This document shows positions 25,153 through 32,182 of a DNA stretch of 32,182 nt, one piece after another (position 1 is the first letter of the stretch; every line of letters begins with the position of its first letter). The stretch spans positions 1 to 32,182 of the forward strand of contig JAKABX010000011.1 of assembly GCA_021796545.1 (NCBI GenBank). Reading direction: 5' to 3'. This DNA comes from Actinomycetes bacterium. Lineage in GTDB: Bacteria > Actinomycetota > Acidimicrobiia > Acidimicrobiales > Bog-793. The notes below the pieces were generated by a model. That model did not search any database. It had not been told where the DNA came from and saw nothing but the letters and a program-made list of their open reading frames with translations. Made by a program: the position numbers and the translations under genes.

Positions 25153-26451
25153 TCAGGGGCCGGTGCCAGAACCGAGCTCGGCGAGGCGCGCGAAGTAGTC
25201 GGGGAAGGTCTTCTCGACACAGCCGGGGTCCTCGATCACGATCCCGGGCTGGCGCAGACCGAGCAGCGCGAAGCTCATCGCGAGACGGTGATCCCCGTAG
25301 GTGCGGAGCCGTGCCGGGTGGAGGGGGCCGGGCACGACGCGAAAGCCGTCGGCCTCCTCGGCGGCCTCGACCCCCGCGCGGCGCAGCTCGGCGACCGGCG
25401 CCGCGATCCGGTCGGACTCCTTGCGGCGGATGAAGCCGATGCCCGTCACCCGCGTCGGCCCCTCGGCGAAGCAGGCCACCGCCGCGAGGGTCGGCGCAGT
25501 GTCCGAGCAGTCCGAGAGGTCCGCCGTGATGCCGCGCAGGGCCGCGCCGCGGACCTCGACGCGCTCCTCGCCGACGTGCACCTCGGCACCCATGCGCGCG
25601 AGGAGCTCGACGAAGGCGAGATCGCCCTGGAGGCAGTGGCGCCCGAGCCCCTCGACGACGACGCGGCCGCCGGTGATCGCCGCCGCGGCGAAGAAGTACG
25701 ACGCCGCCGAGGCGTCGGGCTCGATGCGGTAGTTCGTCGCGGTGTAACCGCCGGGGGGAGCCCACAGCAGGTTGTCGGCGTCGGGCGCCCGACTCGCGTG
25801 CGCGCCGAAGGCCCCCATCACGGCTGCGGTCATCGCGACATAGGAGGCCGAGACGAGCGGCGAGGTGAGCCGGACGCGCAGACCCTCCCGGGTGAGGGGC
25901 CCGACGAGGAGGAGCGCGGAGAGGAACTGGCTCGAGACGTCGCCGGGGAGCGCGACCTCCCCGCCCGCGAGCGGCCCGGTGACCCGCGCGGGCAGCCCCC
26001 CCGGACCCCCGCGCTCGACGGCGACGCCGAGGCTCTCGAGCGCGTCGAGCAGGGGGCCGAAGGGCCGGGCGCGCAGCTGTGCGTCGGCGTCGACGAGGAT
26101 CGCCGCGCGGCCGAGCGCGGCGAGGGGGAGGACGAAGCGCCCCGTCGTCCCCGACTGCCGGGCGTCGAGCACCGCGGCGCGGCGCGCGAGGGGGCCCCCG
26201 GTCACGACCATCTCGGCGGCCGGCTCGTCGCCGACGACGCGCGCACCGAGCGCGGACAGGCACCCGACCATTGCCCGCGTGTCGTCGGCGAACAGCGCAC
26301 CGTGCAGCCGGCTCGTTCCCGCCGCTCCGGCCGCGCAGACAAGGGCGCGGTTGGTCAGGCTCTTGGAGCCCGGGAGGAGGACCGTGGCGTCGGGCGGGGC
26401 TCGAAGCGGGGTGATCTCGAGCGCGTCCGGGCGCGGCGCCGCCCCGCTCAC
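25153..26451 (-). CDS. aroA: 3-phosphoshikimate 1-carboxyvinyltransferase (EPSP synthase)
   Basis: GSKSLTNRALV, RQSGTTGRFVLPLAAL, GDVSSQFLSALL, FIRRKESDRIAAPVAELRRAG, YGDHRLAMSFALLGL; GTG 26451 overlaps previous stop. Confidence 0.95.
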   Translation of the reverse strand: MSGAAPRPDALEITPLRAPPDATVLLPGSKSLTNRALVCAAGAAGTSRLHGALFADDTRAMVGCLSALGARVVGDEPAAEMVVTGGPLARRAAVLDARQSGTTGRFVLPLAALGRAAILVDADAQLRARPFGPLLDALESLGVAVERGGPGGLPARVTGPLAGGEVALPGDVSSQFLSALLLVGPLTREGLRVRLTSPLVSASYVAMTAAVMGAFGAHASRAPDADNLLWAPPGGYTATNYRIEPDASAASYFFAAAAITGGRVVVEGLGRHCLQGDLAFVELLARMGAEVHVGEERVEVRGAALRGITADLSDCSDTAPTLAAVACFAEGPTRVTGIGFIRRKESDRIAAPVAELRRAGVEAAEEADGFRVVPGPLHPARLRTYGDHRLAMSFALLGLRQPGIVIEDPGCVEKTFPDYFARLAELGSGTGP

Positions 26452-27347
26452 CGCCGCGCGCCGGCGACGAAGTCGGCCCAGGTCACCTCGAGACCGCGGC
26501 GCAGGTCGTGCGCGGGGGTGAATCCGGCGGCGGACGCGGCGGTCGTGTCGATGTAGACGGCGGGCATCTCGCCGGCCTTGGCCGCCACGTGGGTCGCACC
26601 GATCGCGACGCCGGTCACCTCGCAGCAGAGGCGGTGCAAGGTGTTCATCGAGACCGACTCGCCCGAGCCGATCGAGAGCGTCGCGGGCGCGTCCCTCCCC
26701 AGCGCGAGCTCGATCGCCTCGCAGGCGTCGGTCACATAGAGGTAGTCGCGGATCTGCTCGCCGTCGCCGTAGATCTCGATGCCGCCTTGCGCGAGCGCCG
26801 CGCGCATGAGCCGGGCGACGACGCTGTCCTTCACCTGCATGCCCGCGCCGTAGATGTTGGAGAAGCGCAGCGAGACCGGGATCAGCCCGTAGCTCGCGCC
26901 GTAGGCGGAGAGCAGCATCTCGGCCGCGGCCTTGGTCGCGCCGTAGGGCGTGAGGGGGGCGAGCGGCATCTGCTCGTGGATCCGCGCGCTGCCGACGTCG
27001 CCGATCACGGCGTTGGAGGAGGCGAAGACGAAGCGCCGGCACCCGGTCGTGCGCGCCTGCTCGAGCAGGTACTCGGTCGCGAGCACGTTGGTGCGGAAGC
27101 AGGAGTCCGGGTCGTTCTTCGACAGCAGCACCGAGGTGATCGCGGCGAGGTGGACGACTGCGTCCACGCCCGGCACGAGGGCCTCCTCGACCACCCCGCG
27201 GTCGCGCAGGTCGCCGACGACGGCGTCGACGGCGTCCACCTGGGGCGGATTCAAGTCGACGACCCGCACCTCGTCGCCGCGGGCGACCAGGCGGCGCACC
27301 AGGTGCGTGCCGACGAACCCCGATCCTCCCGTGACGAGCACCCGCAC
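26448..27347 (-). CDS. NAD-dependent epimerase/dehydratase (extended SDR, UDP-glucose 4-epimerase-like)
   Basis: VRVLVTGGSGFVGTHLVRRLVARGDEVRVVDL; YGATKAAAE catalytic YxxxK; AAGGAG RBS, GTG start. Confidence 0.92.
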   Translation of the reverse strand: MRVLVTGGSGFVGTHLVRRLVARGDEVRVVDLNPPQVDAVDAVVGDLRDRGVVEEALVPGVDAVVHLAAITSVLLSKNDPDSCFRTNVLATEYLLEQARTTGCRRFVFASSNAVIGDVGSARIHEQMPLAPLTPYGATKAAAEMLLSAYGASYGLIPVSLRFSNIYGAGMQVKDSVVARLMRAALAQGGIEIYGDGEQIRDYLYVTDACEAIELALGRDAPATLSIGSGESVSMNTLHRLCCEVTGVAIGATHVAAKAGEMPAVYIDTTAASAAGFTPAHDLRRGLEVTWADFVAGARR

Positions 27348-27400
27348 CTTTGCTCCTTGTGGTCCGCCCCGCGCGGGGCCCGCCGATCCGGTCCGGAACG

Positions 27401-28780
27401 TTACCCCCCGCCGCCCGCCGCCCCCTCCGCGCCGGCGCGGCCCTCCGCAGCGTCGAGGAGCTCTTGGAGGCGCTGGCGCAGGTGCTCGGTGAGCGCGTGG
27501 GTCGCGACCCGGGGGACCCGGCCGCCCGACCCGGCGCCGGGGAGGAAGGCCGCCGGATCGATCGCCTCGCCGACGAGGATCCGCACCCGGGTCGGGCGTG
27601 GCAGCGTGCTGCCGCGGGGCATCGCCCGCTCGCTGCCCCCGAGGGCAACCGGCACGATGGGGACCCCGGCCCGCAGCGCCAGATACGCGGCGCCCTCCTG
27701 GATGTCGGCGACGGCCGGGCCGCGCCGGCGCGTCCCCTCGGGGAAGACCACGATCGGCTCGCCGTCGCGCAGGACCCCGAGCGCGTGGGTGATCGCCTGG
27801 CGGTCCGCGCTGTTGCGCGCGACGGGCGACGCGCCGAGCGCCTCGAGCAGGCGACCGGCGACGCGCGAGCGCCAGACCTCCTCCTTCACGAGGTAGCGGA
27901 GACGCCGGCGCGTGACCCGCGCGGCGATGAGCCAGTCGACATAGGAGCGGTGCGTCGGGGCGAGGATGAACGGGCCCCGGGGGAGCTCGCGCCGGCCGAG
28001 CACCGGCCCGGGGAAGTAGAGGTGGCTCGCGCCGACGGCGATCGCCCGGCAGACCCTGTAGAAGGCGAGCTCGCCCGCCCCCGGTCCCCGCGACGCCGGC
28101 GCCGGGCGCGGGGCGCGGGGCGGCGCAGGGGTCGGAGTCGGCGGCACCCCGCCGCGCCCGGCGAGCGCGGCGAGGATGCGCCCGACGACCTCGTCGACGC
28201 CGAGCACCGAGGAGTCGATGACGAGCGCTCCCGGCGCGACCCGCAGCGGTGACGCCGCGCGCCCCGCGTCCTTGGCGTCGCGCTCTCGCAGGCTGGTTGC
28301 GCCCTCGCCCGGTAGGTGGCCCCCCGCAGCGCGCCGCTGCGCGCGCACCGCCGGGTCGGCGTCGAGGTAGACCTTGAGCGTCGCGTCCGGGAGGACGACG
28401 GTGCCGATGTCGCGCCCCTCCACCACGCCCGAGCCCCGGGCGAGCGCCCACGCGCGCTGGCGCCGCACGAGCTCGGCGCGCACCGCCGGGTGCGCGGCGA
28501 CCTCGGAGACGACGGCGTTGACCTCCGGCGAGCGGATCGCCGCGCTCACGTCGCGCCCGTCGACGCGCACCGTCTCGGCGACCTCGATCTCGAGGCCCCG
28601 GGCGAGCGCCGCGAGCGCGTCGGCGTCGCCGGGATCGACGCCGCGCTCGAGCGCCGCGAGCGCGACCGCGCGGTACATCGCCCCGGTGTCAAGACGCGCT
28701 AAGCCAAGGCGCGCCGCGAGCGCGGCGGCGACCGTCGACTTGCCCGACCCCGCCGGTCCGTCGATCGCGACGAGGGTCAC
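27401..28780 (-). CDS. Bifunctional cytidylate kinase - 1-acylglycerol-3-phosphate acyltransferase fusion
   Basis: Cmk: VAIDGPAGSGKSTVA, LDTGAMYRAVAL, EGRDIGTVVLPDATLKVYLDAD; Pro/Ala-rich linker; PlsC: FILAPTHRSYVDWL (Hx4D), VVFPEGTRRRG, VPIVPVALGGSE. Confidence 0.93.
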   Translation of the reverse strand: MTLVAIDGPAGSGKSTVAAALAARLGLARLDTGAMYRAVALAALERGVDPGDADALAALARGLEIEVAETVRVDGRDVSAAIRSPEVNAVVSEVAAHPAVRAELVRRQRAWALARGSGVVEGRDIGTVVLPDATLKVYLDADPAVRAQRRAAGGHLPGEGATSLRERDAKDAGRAASPLRVAPGALVIDSSVLGVDEVVGRILAALAGRGGVPPTPTPAPPRAPRPAPASRGPGAGELAFYRVCRAIAVGASHLYFPGPVLGRRELPRGPFILAPTHRSYVDWLIAARVTRRRLRYLVKEEVWRSRVAGRLLEALGASPVARNSADRQAITHALGVLRDGEPIVVFPEGTRRRGPAVADIQEGAAYLALRAGVPIVPVALGGSERAMPRGSTLPRPTRVRILVGEAIDPAAFLPGAGSGGRVPRVATHALTEHLRQRLQELLDAAEGRAGAEGAAGGGG

Positions 28781-29865
28781 GCCATCCTCGACAGCCCGGG
28801 GTGGTAGCCGCGCGCGCGCAGCGCTGCGCGCGCCGCGTCGGCCGAGGCGGCTTCGAGGCTCAAGACCAGGACACCGCGCTCACCCTCGGCGGAGTGCGCG
28901 ATCTCGAGGTCGAACACGTTGATGCCCGACTCGCCGAGCAGCGTCGTCACCTCCGCGAGCGCACCGGGACGGTCGAGGACCGGGACGCGGACCTCGACGA
29001 GGTGCTCTGGCTGCGGCGCGCGCCGCGGCAGGTTGCGCCGCGCCACCTTCGCGCGCTCGAGCAGCGTGACGAGTGACGCGCGATCGCCGTCCGCGACGAT
29101 CCGGCGCATCTCGGCGAGGCGCGCCTGGAGCGCGTCGAGCACGGCGAGCACGGCGGGCGCGTTGTCGCGGAAGATGTCGGGCCAGATCGCCGGGTCGCCC
29201 GCTGCGACCCGCGTCATGTCCCGGAATCCGCCGGCCGCCAGGCGCAGCAGCGCCCCGCGCTCCTCGGCGGCGTCGGCGGCGAGCGCCATCAGGCTCGCGG
29301 CGGTGAGGTGCGGGACGTGGGAGACCACGGCCACGAGCTCGTCGTGGTGGTCCGGGCTGAGCGCGACCGCCTCGGCGCCGAGGGTGCGCACGAGCGCGCG
29401 CACCGCCGCGTACGCGGCCTCATCGGTCGCGGCGGTCGGGGTGAGGACCCAGGTCGCGCCGACGAACAGCATCGGATCCGCGCCGTCGGGGCCCTCCTGC
29501 TCCGAGCCGGCCATCGGGTGCCCGCCGACGAAGCGGGGGTGCCCGACGGCGGTGACGACCTTTGCCTTCACCCCCCCCACGTCGGTGACGACGAGGTCGT
29601 GCGCGCCGGGGCGGGCGAGCAGCCCGCGGGCGACCGCCGCGATCGCCGCCACCGGCGTCGCGACGACCGCGAGCGTTGCGTCCGCGTCGCTCCCGACGGC
29701 GTCGAGCGCGCCGAGCGCGGCCGCGCGCGCCGCGCGCTCGGCGCGCAGGTCCGAGCCCGTGACGTGCCAACCGGCCTCGCGCAGCGCCCAGGCGACCGAG
29801 GTGCCGATCAGGCCGAGGCCGACGACCTCGGCCCGCCCGGCGCGCCCCTCAGCGGGCGAGGTCAC
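28777..29865 (-). CDS. tyrA: Prephenate dehydrogenase with C-terminal ACT domain
   Basis: VVGLGLIGTSVAWALREAGW, GGHPMAGSEQEGP, SHVPHLTAASLM; VRVPVLDRPGALAEVTTLLGESGINVFDLEI ACT. GTG start 29865. Confidence 0.93.
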   Translation of the reverse strand: MTSPAEGRAGRAEVVGLGLIGTSVAWALREAGWHVTGSDLRAERAARAAALGALDAVGSDADATLAVVATPVAAIAAVARGLLARPGAHDLVVTDVGGVKAKVVTAVGHPRFVGGHPMAGSEQEGPDGADPMLFVGATWVLTPTAATDEAAYAAVRALVRTLGAEAVALSPDHHDELVAVVSHVPHLTAASLMALAADAAEERGALLRLAAGGFRDMTRVAAGDPAIWPDIFRDNAPAVLAVLDALQARLAEMRRIVADGDRASLVTLLERAKVARRNLPRRAPQPEHLVEVRVPVLDRPGALAEVTTLLGESGINVFDLEIAHSAEGERGVLVLSLEAASADAARAALRARGYHPGLSRMA

Positions 29866-30217
29866 GGCGGAGCACGGTCGCGCCCTCGAGGTAGACGTGG
29901 CGCAGATCACCGCGCGCCCGCTCGGTGTAGCAGTGCACGAGAACGCGCACGCAGCGCTCGAGCGCACCGTCGACCGCCATCTCGAGCGCCCCGAGCAGGG
30001 GCACGTCATCCAGGCCGAGCGAGCGCGCCGCGGTGGCGGGGAAGCCGGCGTGGATGTCCGGCGTCACGGTGAACAGCACGCTCACCAGGTCCTCGCTCGA
30101 CAGGGCGTTCTGCTCCAGGATCGCAGCGATGAGCGCGCGCGTCCGCTCGTGGACCTGCTCAGGGGTGTCCGCATCGAGCGTGGTCGCGCCGCGGATCGCC
30201 CTCAGCACGGCCGTCAT
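29849..30217 (-). CDS. aroH: Chorismate mutase, AroH class
   Basis: LRAIRGATTLDADTPEQVHERTRALIAAILEQN...TVTPDIHAGFPATAAR...RHVYLEGATVLRRDL matches the Bacillus AroH fold family. Confidence 0.94.
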   Translation of the reverse strand: MTAVLRAIRGATTLDADTPEQVHERTRALIAAILEQNALSSEDLVSVLFTVTPDIHAGFPATAARSLGLDDVPLLGALEMAVDGALERCVRVLVHCYTERARGDLRHVYLEGATVLRRDLAR

Positions 30218-30232
30218 CGGCCGAGCAGCCTA

Positions 30233-30267
30233 GTGGCGGGCGGCCCCTACCCGTGGCGGGCGGCCCC
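30233..30267. repeat. Tandem 15-bp direct repeat GTGGCGGGCGGCCCC (20-bp period) in aroH upstream region
   Basis: Copies at 30233-30247 and 30253-30267, read directly. Confidence 0.85.
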
Positions 30268-30271
30268 GGTC

Positions 30272-31060
30272 CTAGTGCACCTGGCCGCCGGGCACCGGGC
30301 CGCGGCGCGAAGCGGCCTGGGCGAGGGCGCGGACCTCCGCCGTCGAGAGCCGGCGCCACGTGCCCGGCCTGAGGCGGGTGTCGACGAGCGGCCCGATGCG
30401 CGTGCGCACGAGACGGCGCACCGGATGGCCGACTGCCTCGCACATGCGGCGGACCTGGCGGTAGCGGCCCTCGTGGATCACGATGCGCAGCACCCCGGGT
30501 GCGGGGCGCGCGACACGGGCCGGCGCGCTGCGCACGCCGTCGTCGAGCACCACGCCCTCGCGCAGGGCCCGCAGCGCGGCCGGCCCCGGGTCGCCTTCCA
30601 CCTCGGCCAGGTACTCCTTCTCCACGCCGTGGCGCGGGTGCGCGAGCAACTGGGCGAAGGCGCCGTCATTGGTGAGGACAAGCAGGCCCTCGGTGAGGAA
30701 GTCGAGCCGGCCGACCGGGAAGACGCGGGGCTCGTCGGGGACGTAGTCGAGCACCGTGGCACGGCCCTCGGGATCGCGCGCGGTCGACATGACCTGGGCG
30801 GGCTTGTTCAACAGGTAGTAGACGAGGTCGGGCAGGATCCCGACCTCGACGCCGTCGACGGCGACCCGGTCCCGGGTCGCCACGACGCGCCGGCCGAGGG
30901 CGGCCGGCTGGCCGTTGACGCGCACGCGGCCCGCCGCGACGAGCTCCTCGCAGACGCGCCGGGACCCGAAACCCGCGCGCGCGAGCACCTTCTGCAGCCG
31001 CTCGCCCTCACCGTCGGGCACCCGCGCCGCGTCGCCTCCCGTCGCGGGACGCGCCGTCAC
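30272..31060 (-). CDS. Ribosomal large subunit pseudouridine synthase (RluB/RsuA family)
   Basis: S4 domain RLQKVLARAGFGSRRVCEELVAAGRVRVNG; catalytic VFPVGRLDFLTEGLLVLTNDG; GTG start 31060. Confidence 0.94.
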   Translation of the reverse strand: MTARPATGGDAARVPDGEGERLQKVLARAGFGSRRVCEELVAAGRVRVNGQPAALGRRVVATRDRVAVDGVEVGILPDLVYYLLNKPAQVMSTARDPEGRATVLDYVPDEPRVFPVGRLDFLTEGLLVLTNDGAFAQLLAHPRHGVEKEYLAEVEGDPGPAALRALREGVVLDDGVRSAPARVARPAPGVLRIVIHEGRYRQVRRMCEAVGHPVRRLVRTRIGPLVDTRLRPGTWRRLSTAEVRALAQAASRRGPVPGGQVH

Positions 31061-31758
31061 CGCGCGTCCCGGGCGTCCCCGCCGCGGGACGCGCCGGGAG
31101 CGGGGAGCGGCCCGTCGCCCTCGCCCGCCAGCGCCTCCTCGTCCGCCCCGTCGCGGGGTCGGCGCAAGTCGGCGCCCCCGGGCGCGGGGCGCAGAACGCC
31201 CTCGAGGGCCTCGACGGTCCCGGCGTCGGGGACGAACTCCTGCAGCGGCGGGAGGCCGGCGAGGCTCTCGAGGCCCATCTTCTCGAGGAACAGCGGCGTC
31301 GTTCCGAAAAGCAGCGCCTGGCCGGGGCCCTCGTCGCGGCCGACCTCGCCGATGTAGCCGCGCTGGACGAGGAGGCGGATGACGCCGTCCGCGTTGACGC
31401 CGCGGATCGCGGCGACCTGAGCGCGGGAGATCGGCTGCTTGTAGGCGACGATCGCGAGCGTCTCGAGCGCGGCGGCCGACAGCCGGTGCGGGGCGTCGTC
31501 GAGCACGAAGCGCTCGACGTAGGCGCTGTAGTCCGCCCGGCTCTGGAGCCGGAAGCCGCCCGCGACCGCCGCGACCTCGATCCCGCGTCCATCGGCGTCG
31601 TAGGAGGCGGCGAGCAGGCCGACGAGCTCCTCGGCGCGCTCGACGGGGACCTCGAGCAACTCGGCGAGCAGGCCGGCCGGCACCGGCTCGGTCGCGACGA
31701 GCAGGACCGCCTCGATGGCGGCCGCCTCTTGGCGCGCGCCCTCGGGAACGGGGCTCAC
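31057..31758 (-). CDS. scpB: Segregation and condensation protein ScpB
   Basis: LSAAALETLAIVAYKQPISRAQVAAIRGVNADGVIRLLVQRGYI...LFGTTPLFLEKMGLESLAGLPPL. Confidence 0.95.
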   Translation of the reverse strand: MSPVPEGARQEAAAIEAVLLVATEPVPAGLLAELLEVPVERAEELVGLLAASYDADGRGIEVAAVAGGFRLQSRADYSAYVERFVLDDAPHRLSAAALETLAIVAYKQPISRAQVAAIRGVNADGVIRLLVQRGYIGEVGRDEGPGQALLFGTTPLFLEKMGLESLAGLPPLQEFVPDAGTVEALEGVLRPAPGGADLRRPRDGADEEALAGEGDGPLPAPGASRGGDARDAR

Positions 31759-32182
31759 GGGCGCGCCCCGCTGTCGGTGAGCGAGGGACGCGCCCGGGCA
31801 ACGCTCGCGGCGTCGCCGTCCCACTCCCAGGCCCCGGCGAGCGGAGCGAGGGGGGTGGGAGGCCCGCACCAGCAGACCGCGAGCTCACCGAAGGTGGAGG
31901 CCTGCTCCAAGGTGACGAGCTCCCGCTTGTACAGCTCGAGCAGAGCGAGGAAGCACGCGACGACGTGTGCGGCGTTCGGCGCGCCCGCGGTCAGCCCACG
32001 GAAGCTGACCCGTCCCAGCCCAGGGAGCCGGTGGGCGAGTCCCTCCAGGGTCGCCGCGACGCTGACCTCGTCGCTGTGGAGGTGGCCGGTCGGCACCGGC
32101 GGCGGCACCGGGCGGGCGCTGAGCGCCCGCAGCGCCGCGGCGCGCAGCAACGCGGGGGGAACGCCCGACAGCAGGTCCGGCG
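31755..32182 (-). CDS. scpA: Segregation and condensation protein ScpA (5' part beyond window end)
   Basis: Frame stays open to window edge (PDLLSGVPPALLRAAALRALSARP...); VVACFLALLELYKRELVTLEQASTFGEL; GTGA overlap with scpB. Confidence 0.88.
   Translation of the reverse strand, partial: PDLLSGVPPALLRAAALRALSARPVPPPVPTGHLHSDEVSVAATLEGLAHRLPGLGRVSFRGLTAGAPNAAHVVACFLALLELYKRELVTLEQASTFGELAVCWCGPPTPLAPLAGAWEWDGDAASVARARPSLTDSGARP

Noticed and set aside
23293-26556. 1087-aa plus-strand ORF
   Set aside because: Low-complexity R/E/A/D-rich translation antisense to glgP and aroA, both of which have clear family motifs.
25153-27648. 831-aa ORF as an AroA fusion
   Set aside because: Upstream half is an out-of-frame shadow of the epimerase gene; AroA starts at GTG 26451 with a GTGA overlap.
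1-32182. CRISPR arrays, tRNAs, rRNAs, transposases, toxin-antitoxin or phage-defence genes
   Set aside because: No repeat-spacer pattern, tRNA-like cloverleaf, IS terminal repeats or recognisable defence/mobile proteins found on reading either strand.

Overview
High-GC (actinobacterial-looking; lineage not provable from sequence alone) 32.2-kb chromosomal segment with no tRNA, rRNA, CRISPR array, phage or transposon that I could recognise. Left half (123-15855, all minus strand) is an accessory catabolic/transport region. In transcription order it encodes Zn-alcohol dehydrogenase, beta-hydroxyacid dehydrogenase, FCD-GntR regulator, 6-oxocamphor-hydrolase-like crotonase, split transketolase (N + C subunits), LacI regulator, complete Liv-type ABC importer (SBP, G, F, H, M), bicupin, ACMSD-superfamily amidohydrolase and nitrilase. 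Right half (16002-32182) is mostly housekeeping: FmdB-like protein, Der GTPase, DUF512 PDZ/radical-SAM-like protein, IspH, GT2, kynureninase, GlgP, AroA, NAD-epimerase, Cmk-PlsC fusion, TyrA, AroH, RluB-like synthase, ScpB and partial ScpA. The best leads are: (i) the catabolic cluster with a matched LacI promoter/operator pair and a candidate FCD operator; (ii) two convergent gene pairs whose stop codons sit inside perfect shared palindromes; (iii) a TAGNNT box placed 6-9 nt from the start codon at five unit starts, suggesting leaderless mRNAs; (iv) a G-quadruplex/pentamer repeat filling the glgP promoter spacer; (v) tandem 15-bp repeats in the aroH promoter; (vi) a 41-bp perfect in-frame repeat within der. 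I found no clearly novel defence or mobile system. Family names come from motif recognition and memory; no database search was run.
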